Source: Metaphire vulgaris (lineage: Eukaryota; Annelida; Clitellata; Crassiclitellata; Megascolecidae). Taken from it: a DNA stretch of 64,000 nt. The notes below the pieces were generated by a model. The model was given only the letters and a program-made list of their open reading frames with translations. It made no database searches and was not told where the DNA came from. The stretch lies in NCBI GenBank assembly GCA_018105865.1, contig CM030859.1, positions 7,872,168-7,936,167 on the forward strand, in the 5' to 3' direction. Below are positions 34,780 through 60,344 of this stretch, in pieces; the stretch's first letter is position 1, and every line of letters starts with the position of its first letter. Position numbers and translations under genes: made by a program.

Positions 34780-37700
34780 ATGGGCGATGACAGCCGCCGT
34801 TTGCTGCCTTCCCCTGCGTACGGCACTTCGTCCGACTCTGACCTGCCCGAGGACTCGTCCTCGTCTACAGACCAGGCTCCTCCCGGCGGTCCCTGCGACG
34901 ACCCAGGGCAGAGGACGCCTGGTCAGAAACGACTGGCCTTCTTCGCCATCATCCTAACTGAAGCCCTGGAAAGAATGGCCTTCTACAGTCTCGTGTGTAA
35001 CATGGTGCTCTTTCTGAATTCCAAGCCCCTGCTGTGGGCTTCGTACCATGCGGCAATGGCGCTGTTCACGTTCAACGGGCTGTCGTACGTTGCAACTGTT
35101 TTTGGAGGCTGGGTGGCCGATGCCCTGTTCGGGAAATACCCGACAATCGTCGCTGCCTTTTTCGTGTATATAGTGGGGTGTGCTGTGTGGCCGGCGCTAT
35201 ATCCGTATCCATCGAGAACATTTATTTCCCACTGTGGCAATGCAGACCAAAACGTGTCGCACTGGTGTGCGGTGAACACTAGTGCTTCTTACACCGTGCC
35301 GCTGGGACAGGAAAACTGTGCGTGGGCTGTTTTCCTGGCAATTGGAATAATTTCTTGTGGATACGGGTTTGTCCGCGTCAACATTATTCCATTTGGGGCT
35401 CATCAGGTAAGAGGTTGCTACAGTTATTGCAATCCAGCCTAGTTAACTTCTGTGATGCCATTTCAGAGGAGCGTCATTGGTGTTGCACATAATTCCAGCC
35501 AGACAGTTACACTGCCTCACTAGATTACAACTTCCTGATAGGGAAGAGGAAGGGGCTACCCACATGATGACCACTGATGACTTCAGGTGCACGAAGCCAA
35601 TTGTTGTCACACTTGACACCGTCTCAGAATTTGAGAGATCAGTCATATTGATTTAATGAGCACAATGAATTGTATAGCTGTAATTGGTAAGCATGTAGGA
35701 ATTGGTAGAGATCAATATATCAATGAACATGGTAGAGATCAATATATCAATGAACTTCTATGGCGCCACTATCATAATGCCCAAGGCATCAGCCGATGGC
35801 ACACGAAATCCAAATAGAATTAGAGCCAGGTCAATCCGGAAGATCAGTCAGAATAACGGGGGAGCAATCTAAGGGGACAAACCAAGTCAAACAGGTATGT
35901 TTTAAGATCAGATCTGAAAGATGCTAAAGTCTTAGTAATGCAATTTACAAAAACAAGACTGAGACTGCAGACTAAATCACTTTCAAGGATAAAAATATTA
36001 AAGGATAGATGGACAGACTGAGACAGAAAGCCAAAAATAGCAATGTGCTTTAAATTAAACTGCTTTCCAGGATTGAGGTACTTTGGACATATAATGAAGA
36101 CCAGAGGAACTCTGGAAAAAGCAATTATGCTGGGGAAAATGGAAGGACCTCAAAGCAACACACAAGAAAATGAATGGGTTAAATAAAATTGTGAAGAACA
36201 GGGAAGACTGGAGAAAACATATTCACGGTATGACCAGGAGTCAACGCCACCTTCATGGACCACGAAGAAGAGGAATAAGAGTTACATTGGATTGCAATTG
36301 AAGAAAATGCCTTTGCAAGTTTCAGGCACCATTTCTCCACACTGGAGAAGATCTTAACAGGCATCGGAGAAGTCGGCAGAACATGATCATGAGGTTGTGA
36401 AGACCATTGTTCATGAGAAGACCATTGTTCATGAGATTGTGAGCAGCCATGGATGCAGATGATACGGCAGTTTTATATTTTGCTTCTTTTGGTTATCTTG
36501 TTAGCCTACAGTCACTGAGGACTGGCCTTGAGAACAGAGCTGATTAAGGAAGATGATATTACTGACATAGCAATCCAATTCCTCCAGTTCAGTGGTAGAT
36601 TTTATAGAAGCAACCAGTGTGCTTTAAAGGCATGTTGCTGTTTTTCTGCTTTCTGTCTGTCTGTCTGTCTGTCTCAGTCTGCCTGTGTCTTCTTTAATAT
36701 TTTTATCCTGGAGAGTGATTTAGTCTGCAAGTTGTTTTTGTAACTCCTTGTAAAATCATTATTGCATTAACTTTTTCTGTCATTAGGTTGAACATGAGGG
36801 TCAGAAGGCAACACGGTTTTACTTCAATTGGTTATATTGGTTCTTCAACGTTGGATCACTGATTGCATTTGGAGTGGTGGGCTACATTCAGCAGAATGTT
36901 AGCTACTTCTATGGATACCTCTTACCTGGAATTTTTCTTATTGTTGCTTTTCTTATATTTGTTTCAGGTGAGGTGTTGGTGGTTTAATTAGTTTTGTTAT
37001 CAATTTTATCCTTATCAATACTGAAATTAACAATGGGCCAAAATGATAAGTAAGAAGTCTGAATCGGGCTGGTTATGAAATCTAAATGATCTTGACAGGT
37101 CATTATTTCAATTCTTGTGGTACATGAATTCATAATTTATCAGTGATCATTTTATGAGGTATCATATTTGTCAAATTAGAGTTTAACTTTTAGACTCTGC
37201 AGTAAAGTTTAGACAATCATTCATTGTTTATGAGCATCAGTATTTGGTTGTTTAAAATCTTCTACTGCAATTTTGATTAGCAGCAATTCAAGTAGACCAG
37301 TAGATCCTATGATTTGACAACACAAAATCATTTTATGATTTGAACAGATTCTGATAAGCATGTAATAAATTTCAAAATGGTGTACTTGTTTTAATTTCTG
37401 TTGTATTTTAGGTTCAAAAAACTATGTTAAGAAACGAGAAGCTCATGGTAGTATTTTGACAAACATCTTCTGCATCTGCAAAAATGCAGTAAAGGTTTAC
37501 TGGTATAAAAACAGGAGAAGGGACACAGAAGTATTGACCAGGTCCACAAAATTAATTCTATTCTACCATTTTAATTTTTCACTATAGAATTTATTTTCCC
37601 CCAATAGTTATGCTTTGTTCTAGCTGGTCTCAAAATATATATGCCCTTTCTTATACAAAGAAATTTTCTTCTAGAACAAATTTTCACTGGTTTGACCTTT

Positions 37701-40700
37701 TAATTTGATGCTTACATTTAAAGTACTGTTTGCCTTTTTAGTGGTTTTTCCCAGAGCGAACAAGTTCCATGCTGTATAGATTATGCGAAAGTGAGATACG
37801 GTGGTCAGTTCACTGATAGTTCAGTCAATGACGTCAAAGCTTTGGGTCGAATTCTTTTGGTGTTTGCTTCAATGATACCATATTGGATGGTTTACTATCA
37901 GGTAAATGAAATTTTGACTTTTGGTTTAAAATATGAACTTTGAATTTAGTTTAGCAGCTCAAGTTACAGATGATTACCAGCAAAATGCCATGTGATCCAT
38001 TGTGTATGTGAGAACATTTGTCATTAATGCATGTGATTAAGTAGTAACCTGTTTTATAAAATGGTTAACAAAAGAATTATATATTAGTAACAAACAAATT
38101 AAATAAAATTGTTTTAAAATAGATATATTTGTTCCCTTCAACTGTGTTTAGCTGTTTTGTTAAATCTTTCTGTGAATGAAAGTATTGGGCTTGTCGATCA
38201 AAGGGTAGAAGGTTCAAATCTTACCCTAGCCACTGGGCATGGGCGCCTGCATAAATTTTTCTAGGGGCGAACAAAGCACAATGGCCACGGAAATTTTTAC
38301 AGGGAGAGGCAGAATACATGGTCACAGTTAATATTTTGGCATGGTTTTCAAATTTCACTGTGAAAATATTTGTATTTTCCAGGGGGCAAGTTCCCTCTTA
38401 TCCTAATGTGTGGATGCCCATGCCACTTTGTAACGACATTTTTCAAGTTGTCCCCCTCTAATTGTCACTGAGGAAGGCATCAGGAAACCTCATCTGATCT
38501 CCAGTAGCATAAATGCCAATAGGACTTGCCTTAAGACAGGGAATTCATAATTCTCATTGTGAATGAAATTACGTACTTTTGTTGTTTTGTTTAGCCAATT
38601 GTCATGTATCGGTTTTTCTTGCTGGTTGTAGATGCAGACAACATTCATCGTACAAGGTCTTCATATGAATCTGAGCTTTACTTATGTCAATTCGTCTGTT
38701 ACTGAAGGTGACACCAGACACTTTATGGTTGGTCTTACAACTTGATTGGTTGTCTCTTATTGTGCTTAATTTGATCTGTGCCTAGATTGATCTGCAGTTA
38801 TTTTATCCATCCTTGTGAGAAATTTACTCCTGTCTGAACACGTATGCTTTTTTCGTTGGTGCAAATGTAAACCATACAGCCTAATAGTTAGATTTGTAGG
38901 CCTTGGGTTAGAATGATCAGTGGAATAAGGATAGTATATATTACATGGCATAGCATTTGATATTGTACATTATTATTATACTGACAAAGCCAAAGAAAAA
39001 GGTAATCTTCTCGTTATGAGCACAGGGGCTCGGCGAATGTCAGGGGCCTGGACCGATCATGTTAAGTAATCCCCTAAAATGGAAGTAATCCACTTTTTCA
39101 AATGGCTTGTTGCGGGGACGAGAATTCTGATCTGAAAAAGACCAAAAGCAGGTCATCAACTTTTTCACACACTTGTCAGGTCAGTGGCCTGTGGCTATTT
39201 TTTGGACAGGGGCCCGGAAATTCTCTCGGCAGCCCTGTACACTGGCATACAGTCTAATAGTTAGATTTGTAGGCCTTGGATTAGAATGATCAGTAGAATA
39301 AGGAGAGTATTTATGACATGGCATATCATTTGATATTATATACACTTATCATGCTGTTTATTGTTTATTGCTTATTATAAAAAGTCGCCCATAGCTTTTC
39401 GTTAAAAGTTGAAGACACATGCTGTTTATTGTTTATTGCTTATTATTAAAAGTCGCCCATAGCTTTTCGTAAACAGTTGAAGACACATCTGTTTAATTGT
39501 GCTTATGATAATTGACATTACCGTATTATCTCGGGTATAATACGCAGCTGTGTATAATACGCACCCTGAGTTTCAAAAATTATCTTTATGCAAAAATCTT
39601 TAAACCTATATATAATATGCACCTGAAATTTTGAAAACCATATAATAATAGCTCTCCACTTCTGGTACCATATGTCACAAATAAATGACCCCACTTCTGG
39701 TACCATTTGTAGCGACTTTACAAATAGCATCTTCGGTATAAAACCATGTCAATAACCTTCCACGACGTTAGCAAAGTATATTAAATGAATCTTCTCTGCT
39801 CTAATGTCACAAATAAATGACCCCACTTCTGGTACCATTTCTAACGGGTTATGGTCAGTGTTAGGCTAGAGTCAGGTTCCCGTCTGAACAACCATTACAC
39901 TTCACTGGGGTCCAGATAATGGGAAAGTACCATAGCATTGGTTCTGTTTTGACTGAAGAGTGAAAAAAAATTTATTCCTATACATAATACTCACCCAGAC
40001 TTTTTAGCTTTTTTGGAAAAAAGTGCGTATTATACCTGAGATAATACGGTAATTGTAATGCTCGCTAACATTAATTGATTAGGCGCAATATAAATAGCTA
40101 ATTAAATTAAATTAAATTATTGGTTTCATGATGTTCTGTTTCAGATTCCTGCGAGTTGGTTGATGATGTTTGATGTGATATTTGTTCTTTTTCTCCTTCC
40201 TCTTCTCGATCGGGTGATCTATCCGCATCTTGATCGGGCGGGATACAGTCCGTCACTGCGGCTGAGGATCCTGATCGGCATGCTGTTTACTGTGGCAGCA
40301 ATGCTTGTGGCTGGAGCGGTGGAATATTATCGCCTTCAGATGATCTGGAGTAAAAATGACACTGTTGGCACAACACAGGAACAGATAATAGGTAAATGAA
40401 ATAAGAAACTAAGTCTTACTACCCTTTGGATGTTGACTATCGCCTGGCTGATCATATACCTTTCCCATAGCTATTTTAACCCCTTAACCGGGCGTGACGG
40501 CTCAGAGCCGTCCAGTTTACATGGAGTTACAGATTTATTACCCGGTTAACTTGGGGGTTAATAAAGGTTGAGTGCCTAAGAATAAGCAGCTACCTTTGTG
40601 CTGCTTTCCAAGATGCTATAGAAATCCACAAGATTTTACTTACTTACTTACTTATAGTTAAATTTGTGTTTATTGTTCTCATTGTAGTTGAAACAACCAA

Positions 40701-43059
40701 TTAGGTAATCTGTGTTATTCTGTACTAAAGTGGATTTGAGGCTTGTAAAGTGCATTACTTTACAGTAGCAATAGATGTAATACTGAATCATGATTGCTGT
40801 CAGCTTCCAGTTGTCCCATGTCAGACGGAGAATGTGGGCTTAAATCTGGCAGTCTTGAAAAAGAAACAAATATTGCACACCTTCCAGTGATTTTTTGTGC
40901 CAGAATGAGGAGGGGAATGATGTTCTGGGAAACCTGAAGACTGGATTTTTTGCAGCATTAAATTAATAAATAGAAAATTTAGAACTAAATCTATTTTCTG
41001 TATCATTTTTAGAATTTCTGATTGCACATGTGACAAGACTTTGATGATTGTGTTATGATCGTGTTATATAGTAACTGTACGGCTGCTACGTCGTGTTGAC
41101 AATTGACTTCCGACTATTGCGTTCCTGTAAATATTTTTTAAACAAAAAACCCTGTCAGCTTTTATTATTGTCTGTCAAGCAAACAAGTGATATTGTCTAA
41201 AGGGAGTCTTCAGAAATCACAAGACTGTTCCAAGTGGCACTCCAGCAGGGATATTTCTAGGATTGTGAATTTGGGGGTGTTGACCTCAAATTGGGGGGGG
41301 TGGTGCCCGGAGTTAATTAGTATGCATTTTGTATGCATACCATTGTCACATTACCAATTTGGGGGTATGTCGACCTCAAATTGGTGAGGCGTTAGGGGGG
41401 TGTAAAAATATCCCTGCACTCCAGTCATCTTCTATCATTGTGCCACTATAGCAGTTGAAACAGTTGTTTGAACAGATTGTTGCCTAGCATCTGGAAATAT
41501 AAACTAAAAAGGCATTAAGGAATTTTTCAAATATTTATTTTACAGGATGTACAACCTATTATTCCTCAGAAATGTCAATTCTTTGGCAGATTCCTCAGTA
41601 TGCTTTAGTAGGAATCAGCGAGATATTTACAATTACAGCAGGTAACCGTAAAAATTGTCATAGTGAGACTATTTAATAAATACTTAAAGTACAGGTACTG
41701 AGAGTTGCTTGAAGATAGAGCTCAAAGCATATTTCCCACAACCTTGAGTAATTGGATGTGCGGGTTTGTTGCAATTTTTGATATTTAATTTTTTCTGTAA
41801 TAGAATTTGATGCATGTGATAGCAATGTACAAATGTAATACAAAACGCTGCTGCTGTTTTGTAAGATGAATGAGCAAATGTTAAAAATCGTTTTACAGAT
41901 TTTGAAAAAAGGTTTGGTATTTTTTAACAAACACAATATCTTACTGCTTTTACGTATATAAGTATGTGTGCAGGTGCGCTTTTATGACTTCCATTAATAT
42001 AGCTTATAGAATTTATCGTCCAGACTTTTTTCAGTATTATCTCTCAGCACATCGACAATAATAAGGGGCCATCCATATATTTATATACACATTTAGGGGA
42101 GGAGTATTTAGATTTTGGAGATTTTGCATACGGATGCATATGGGAGGGATGGTCTCAACTGAGCTAAGACTGCTAAGTTTGGGGACAGATCCATTTCAAT
42201 GTAATCCTACAATGAGATTTCCCAGTAGATTCAGGTATCAAATTGTATTTATTTCAAAATAACAAACACAAACATCAATGGAACTTTTCTGCAAAGTGAG
42301 CCCTAGAGTCAAAACCAAAGACTCTGAAGTTGTCAGATAATAAAGTACTGTAATAATAATGGGGAGGGTCCCACTAACAGCATGCACAAATTTATTTATA
42401 GCCATCGATGTAACAATTAAAAAACAACCACTCAGGCGGAAGATGTAATAATTAAAAACAATTATCCAGGCATTTGAAGACTTTCTCTCTCTCGGGCAGG
42501 CAACACATTATCACGTGCTTGCACTCATTAAAACACATTTCTTGCTTTTCTCAGCTGTGACAACTTTAGTCCACTGATTGCCTTATGACTATGGCTAAAA
42601 ATTAATTTTTCATGAAGGGGGTATCCACTATCCATATATTACGTACTTGTATATAATTTGTACTATGCATATCGAGTTCCAAAAAATGTATGGGTACAAC
42701 AGGGAGAGGAGTCTGAAAAATAATCCCTTTTGCATATGTGATATATGGATGGCCCCTAATATGACCATCATCTGAAGTTTCCTTATACTTTTTGTCCTAA
42801 TGGGTATTTATGGTATTGAAATTGGCCTAGTGTTTTGCAAACGGATTTGGGGTGTCACCAATCATATAGAAGAGTTAGTAACAATTGAAACAGCAAACGG
42901 ATTCAAAAGCTATCTGAGAAAACTAGGTCATTAATTAAATGAAGAGTTATTAGTGGTTTTCACACAGGCTAACTTAGCCTCCTAAACCACTTTAAATCGC
43001 ATTATTATTAATTTGATAATGTAGCTTGTGTATTAGAACCGGTACTATAAGCCTACAAG

Positions 43060-43095
<36 letters not shown>

Positions 43096-43850
43096 GATGA
43101 TGTGAAACTAAGGACTTGCATTTTAAAACAAACTAGGATTTCCACCCCAAGTTTTTAATCCAATCTTGTTTTTGAGAGACTTATTTGCCTCTATCAAACC
43201 TTTATAATCAGAGTATTTTATTTACATTATGCCACTCTTGCATCCAATATGTTCACTATCCATAGTGTTCTAGATTAAACACCATCTTGATTAATTTAGA
43301 CATTATATTTAAACTAATATATATTTAAACATAAACCAAACATATGTTGAGACTGGATTGCATGTTGTTTTTTTATGCAGGGTTAGAACTGGCCTACATA
43401 GCTGCCCCACCTTCTATGAAAGGCATCATTATGGGTCTGTATTGGTTTTGTGAAGGAATCGGATCGTTGCTTGGATCAGCCACAATCGCAATTTTTGAGT
43501 CATTGTGGTTTCCCAACGTTGATCATGGCAACATCAACTGTGAACTTTCGCCCTTTAAACATCCCGAACAGAAGTGCCATCTCGATTTCTACTTCTACAC
43601 TTTGGCCGGGTTTCAAGTTGTCGGAATTCTGATTTTCATAGTCGTTGCGTGGACGCTAAATATCGGCCAGAGTATTCCACTCCGTGTCCAGGAGCAAGGA
43701 ATCGTGGTCGTTAGATCGTCCGACAGCACTCCGCGACCAACAGTTGTTACGCCCACCACCACCACCAGCAATCTACTAAACACACCTTCATTCCGAAATC
43801 ATGTTCAGAGAAGAAACTATGATACCAGTTCACCGGCCATGTCCTCTTGA
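34780..43850 (+). CDS. SLC15A4: Proton-coupled peptide/histidine transporter, SLC15A4 type
   Basis: Exons 34780-35406, 36787-36967, 37412-37541, 37742-37901, 38632-38727, 40145-40391, 41546-41641, 43381-43850 total 2007 bases, 668 aa plus stop, with all phases matching. Seen: ExxER proton motif EALER (61-65), FGGWVADALFGKY, NIIPFGAHQ joined to VEHEGQKATRFYFNWLYWF, GYIQQNVS, ALGRILLVFASMIPYWMVYY, IPASWLMMFD, QIPQYALVGISEIF and GSLLGSATIAIF, spread over about 12 hydrophobic helices. This fits the POT/PTR family, closest to SLC15A3/4, which exports histidine and small peptides from endolysosomes. The N-terminal DSRRLL fits a dileucine lysosomal sorting signal, as expected of SLC15A4. The donor of exon 5 was taken at 38728 because the earlier gt at 38708 breaks phase. 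The Ser/Pro/Thr-rich C-tail is not conserved. SLC15A3 versus SLC15A4 cannot be fully separated by eye. Confidence 0.93.
35407..36786 (+). other. SLC15A4 intron 1 with a LINE relic
   Basis: At about 36055-36250 the frame LRYFGHIMKTRGTLEKAIML, then a damaged GKMEG and EDWRKHIHGMTRSQ, resembles the C-terminus of RTE-type LINEs (LRYFGHI...LEK-IMLGK). The rest holds a short direct repeat (gaacatggtagagatcaata) and AT-rich DNA. Confidence 0.6.
38170..38500 (+). mobile_element. tRNA-type SINE (family 2) interrupted by a MITE
   Basis: The B-box-like gaaggttcaaatcttaccct and gcc actggg are followed after about 210 bases by ccactttgtaacgac, caagttgtccccctctaatt, matching the reverse complement of 45440-45600. 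The intervening DNA has inverted ends catgggcgcctgca and tgtggatgcccatg, and 8-base flanks ccactggg and ccactttg (6 of 8). Confidence 0.55.
38876..39343. repeat. About 93-bp direct duplication flanking a repeat element
   Basis: Sequence 38876-38968 (gcctaatagttagatttgta, gatcagtggaataagg) recurs at 39251-39343 with few changes. The space between holds the repeat 39013-39238, related to 28866-29165. Confidence 0.75.
39355..40110 (+). mobile_element. LINE 3' end split by a MITE
   Basis: gttgaagacacatctgttta, gcttatgataattgacatt stops at 39520 and resumes at about 40051 with attgtaatgctcgctaacat, gcgcaatataaatagc and (aaatt)n. The uninterrupted relative at 50630-50840 reads through the same point. 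The last 68 bases before the insertion are also tandemly duplicated. Confidence 0.72.
39517..40053. mobile_element. MITE with accgtattatctcgggtata ends
   Basis: Terminal inverted repeats accgtattatctc and gagataatacggt extend inward as gggtataatacgca and gtgcgtattatacc. Length about 530 bp. An internal phrase (aaatgaccccacttctggta) is repeated. The target duplication is short (probably att) and ambiguous, so the superfamily is not assigned. Confidence 0.72.
40476..40561. mobile_element. TTAA-flanked mini-element, copy 1
   Basis: TTAA at 40476-40479 and 40558-40561 bracket ccccttaaccggg...cccggttaacttggggg, an imperfect palindrome. TTAA duplications are the mark of piggyBac-type transposition. 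Confidence 0.7.
41246..41416. mobile_element. hAT-type MITE (cagggatattt ends), exact TSD
   Basis: The ends are cagggatatttctagg and gtaaaaatatccctg. Exact duplication cactccag at 41238-41245 and 41417-41424. Length 171 bp, with a G-rich interior. Confidence 0.92.
42065..42756. mobile_element. Harbinger-like MITE, 692 bp, TAA duplication
   Basis: Ends ggggccatccatatatt and atatatggatggcccc. TAA at 42062-42064 and 42757-42759. It lies in the last SLC15A4 intron. Confidence 0.88.
42870..43015 (+). mobile_element. LINE 3' end (CR1/L2-like, family shared with 22678)
   Basis: The frame reads VTIETANGFKSYLRKLGH and a stop, followed by the tail gtggttttcacacaggctaa, cttagcctcctaaaccactt and attattatt. 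Confidence 0.8.
43061..43094. repeat. (GAT)n microsatellite
   Basis: About eleven gat units in the last SLC15A4 intron. Confidence 0.95.
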
Positions 43851-43957
43851 TTGCATTTAGATCGTCAGTAATACCGTATATTACCGGGTAATTATTCTTG
43901 TTACTGCTTCTTATGCTGAACTCAGTTACATCATGGAGTTGTCTGAATATTCTAAAG

Positions 43958-44281
43958 CAGGGGTGTCAAACTCATTTCATATAGCGGGCCACATACAAGT
44001 CTTTGTGGTTGTCGCAGGCCAGATTTGTACATAGCATTAACACGAACTACAGTAGGCCTTTTACACAAAATGGTGTATAAAAAAACCATTTCAAAAATTT
44101 GTATTTCATTTTTATCGTATGTAAAAAATGTGAGTTTCATATATGTAATTTCCGATTTTAATATTTGTACTTTTTGAATGCATCAAGGTGATTTTGCTTA
44201 AGCATAAAGTTTTTTCTTATATTCAGCCACATACACGTGGGCCGGACGAAGTGTTCACGGGCCATATATTTGACACCCCTG
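43958..44281. mobile_element. hAT-type MITE (caggggtgtcaaac ends), exact TSD
   Basis: Ends caggggtgtcaaac and tttgacacccctg. Exact duplication ttctaaag at 43950-43957 and 44282-44289. Length 324 bp. It sits about 100 bases after the SLC15A4 stop, hence probably in the 3' UTR. Confidence 0.94.
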
Positions 44282-44751
44282 TTCTAAAGTGAGTTATTTG
44301 CTCATTACAGTTAAATTGAGGCTTGTCAAGAATGATGTTGTATGCCTGGCTGTAAGTCTCAAGTCTGCTTACTTATGAAGGCTGTCTTTCAGAAGTTAGA
44401 GTAAATATGTTTGCTTTGCACTTGGATTACCAGTTTCATATTTCTTTGTAAAATGAGCAAATTATGTGGCTAAGAGGATTGCATTTTCACATTATTTAGC
44501 AAACGTTTTACTAGTTATGACTTTAATTAATCACAGTTATTAAAACTTTTGTGATCTTATTGCCGGCAGTCTTGATCTTGGAGCCTAGCAGCAATGTAAT
44601 GCCGATCTGTCCAATATTGATATACTTAGAATGCCTTTTGTATTTACAATCAATTAATGGAAGTATTTAAATTTCTTTGTTTACACGTACAGTATTCCAC
44701 TGCATTGAATAATAGTCTTAAATTTAATGGCTTTTCTGTTTGCTTTTTGAC

Positions 44752-45136
44752 CAGTGTCTAATCTAGGCCTTCTCTGGGGGAATTTCCCCCCAAAGTTTAA
44801 AAATCCCCCACCCAAATTTTTTATATGTTGCATGGGGATGGAAATTACCCCCCCCCCAAAAAGTGTGAAAAGCATATAAATATATAAAAGCATATATTTT
44901 CACGGTGCTTTTATTTTTTTGGAGAGGGCAAAAATTTAAGGATGACAATTTTTGGCTTGCCAGGGCATTTGAGAAGGGTAAAAATATTAGGGAAGTCAGA
45001 AGGGACTTTTTTGCTGGTCACCACATTTTAAAAGGAAGATGCTTTTTTTGCTTGTCAAGGTTTTTGGAGACTCAGACCTTGTCCCCCCAAACATTTAAAA
45101 ATCCCCCCAATGTCAAGGTGGCTAGAATAAACACTG
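44752..45136. mobile_element. hAT-type MITE, family C, 385 bp
   Basis: Ends cagtgtctaatctaggcc and ggctagaataaacactg. Flanks tttttgac and cttttgac (7 of 8). Confidence 0.85.
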
Positions 45137-45439
45137 CTTTTGACAATATCGATTCTGCAACTGTACAGGTTATCATCGAACAGCCTCTTTTAGCACGGTG
45201 CTTAAAATGTGAAATTATTTTCAAGACTTTATAATGCTGTGGTCATGACCAAGGCCAAAGTCTAGGGCAATTTAACAAATGTCACTTATATGATTTGTTG
45301 AACAAGTGTGTTGTGATGTATGAATGCAGTTTGTATCCAAGACTTTGCTTTGTTTATAATGTGTTTAGAGGATAACATTAATTACACATATTACTATTAC
45401 ATGGTTGTTAATTCACGTTAAGTCATTCACAAAGTGAAG

Positions 45440-45600
45440 AATTGTTAAGTGTGGAGCAATTAAGGGGTGAACGACTTGCCCAGAGTCACTATGCAGCGGC
45501 TAGGGTCAGATTCGAACCTGCTACCCTCCAGTCGGGTGTCAAAAATCCTACCACTGTTCCACCATGCTACCACTGCTCCACCATGCCCCGAACATTATGT
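45440..45600 (-). mobile_element. tRNA-type SINE, family 2
   Basis: On the minus strand: A-box-like tggtagcatggtgg, B-box ggttcgaatctgac and the downstream phrase gactctgggcaagtcgttca. The general form recalls CORE/MIR-like SINEs, but the family was not identified. Confidence 0.6.
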
Positions 45601-45794
45601 ATATAATTATATATTGAGTTTTATCAATTGTTAGTCTTATACACTACCGGTAGTTACTGTTTATAAAATAACTAAAATGTACCATATTAATAGCACTATG
45701 TCTGGTTTTTAATATTGAGATATCACAATTGTATAGCATTATTAAAAATGTATCAAATCTGTTTTATAAGCTCAGTGTCATTTAGGCTTACTTG

Positions 45795-45800
45795 AATAAA
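45795..45800 (+). terminator. Candidate SLC15A4 polyadenylation signal
   Basis: AATAAA on the plus strand, about 1.95 kb after the stop codon and before the convergent SMARCE1 gene. Position alone supports it. Confidence 0.3.
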
Positions 45801-46401
45801 ATAAGGAAAACTGATAAAAGCAGTCAACATTGGCACAACTTCCTGCAGTCCCCGCTCCCATAAAGTCCACGTTAATAGGGTTTTACTGTCTAACGTTTTT
45901 ACAATCTGTTGTTGAATATATTTTCAGTTTAACCCTTTATCAATGCAAACATGTATTTAATGAATAGCATTGGATCATCTCGGTTTGCAAAACATTTTAA
46001 ATTTAGCAATGGTCATATTTGGGAATTTGCCATCATGAAAATACAGGTTTATGGCAATTTAGGGTCAATTTAGCAATGGTCATGTTTGGATTTTAATGGT
46101 CATTGGACTGTGAAAGACAAATGGAATCAGGGTCAATAAAGAGACTAACACCATTGGCCTGAGGGTTGACTCGCAGAGCCCTGGGGTTGACTCAGCCTTC
46201 ACTCAACTGCTGTAGTAAAATGTGTAGCAATGGCAACATTGTGAAGGAACCAATAGGTTCAGCAGAATGGCTTAGCCATGATGGCCATGAAACCGGGGAT
46301 CAGCACCGGCCCCTAAGGGCATTGAACCTACGGATGAACCTTTGCCCTACCTTTTAGGGTCAACACAGAAGCTGCCTCAGATACAAAATTCACAGGAATA
46401 G

Positions 46402-46407
46402 TTTATT
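46402..46407 (-). terminator. Candidate SMARCE1 polyadenylation signal
   Basis: TTTATT on the plus strand is AATAAA on the minus strand, about 720 bases past the SMARCE1 stop. Confidence 0.3.
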
Positions 46408-47054
46408 TAATCATATAGACAGGTTTTAAAAAACATCAAGACATGGAATAGCTTATTGCTGCCTGTTATAAGACTGATATTTTATATGTAACAGTTCATT
46501 AAATGCCTTTATAGAAACTGTCAAATTTAAACAAATTTCACTGACTACACAATCATCAGCACTCCACAATTTGCAACGTTCTAAGCACCAAATTAGCTGG
46601 TTAAGTTGTTAAACCTAGCAAGGCCACAAAATCCGACACAACAATCTGTAAAACCCCGAAACCTAATGTCACCCAAGTGTTTCTTACTGAGTAAACTGCA
46701 ATAATTATAATTAATATGTAACAATTATGTAGTGGTAAACATCCAATACAGAATAGGTACTTGGAACGTCTAACATAATTCAACAATCAAAATAATACAT
46801 TAAACAAAACGCTTAACCTCTAAAATTTTGCAACGAGCAAATACTCTGATATTTACAGTCTTAATTAAGGCATTTCTTGGTCCACTTCAATCCAAATACT
46901 GTGAGTAAAAACACTGCTACAGCAAACACTTTAGCAATGAAGGTTTCTTTGTGAGGTTTTTGTGATTGACAAATTGACAAAACCACATTCAATACAGAAA
47001 CGATGACTACTAACTGACTTACTGACTAGAGAAGCAATGGTGCATACTGTATAG

Positions 47055-47090
<36 letters not shown>

Positions 47091-47124
47091 CATATATATA
47101 CTGTAATGCTTGGGCATTTCGTCA

Positions 47125-59543
<12,419 letters not shown>

Positions 59544-60344
59544 TGTCACAAATACCTACAAGAATAAATTAACAGCAAAATGAACAGTTGTTCAAATTTC
59601 AATATAGATTCAGAAAAATTCACCATCTTCAAATTATGAAAATCTGGGTAATCCTGCAGTTTAGAGGTCCACATTCTTACCATTTACTGCCTCAAACCAC
59701 TTCATTGCAGGATTATCCATATCACGCTGAAGCAGATAGTAGGCCTACTTCTCGTCTATTGCTGGAGTATGATACGCCTCAGATGCTTATGCAACACAAG
59801 GCCGACATCAGATATAATCACACTGTTGCATTAGCGTCGCCACGGGGGGGACAAATGGGGCAACTGTCCCCCAACCTGTCCCAGACCACCTACCAGATTG
59901 GTGCAAACCGGTGAGAAAGTTTTTTTGTGGAAATTTGGATAAATCTGACATGCCAGAATTGGGATAACATACTGCACTGTTGGTTGAGAGAAGAATGTGA
60001 AATTTAGATAAATAACAATTGGGATAACATATTGGGTTAGACGCCAATGACCAGTCCATTGTTGAAATTGACAAGTCAAAATTCTGTCAAAGGAAGTACC
60101 ATCAGACACAGTGATTCTATGTAAGGCACTTGGAACTTGTACAAAATGGACCCCTAAACTGCTGGATTGGATTACCCAAATTTGAACCATATTACCAAAA
60201 ACTATATACTTGATCTCAGGCTGCATCCAATGTCATAAGGAATACTATAAATATTATAGATAATCGAAGTATTGATCACAAATCCAATAATAAAATTGCA
60301 ACACCTTCAAACATAACGCCTCAGCAAATACAAATACTAAGAGA

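Noticed and set aside
38708..38709. Earlier donor for SLC15A4 exon 5
   Set aside because: It would leave phase 1, while the next exon begins in phase 0 at the conserved IPASW; the donor at 38728 keeps frame.
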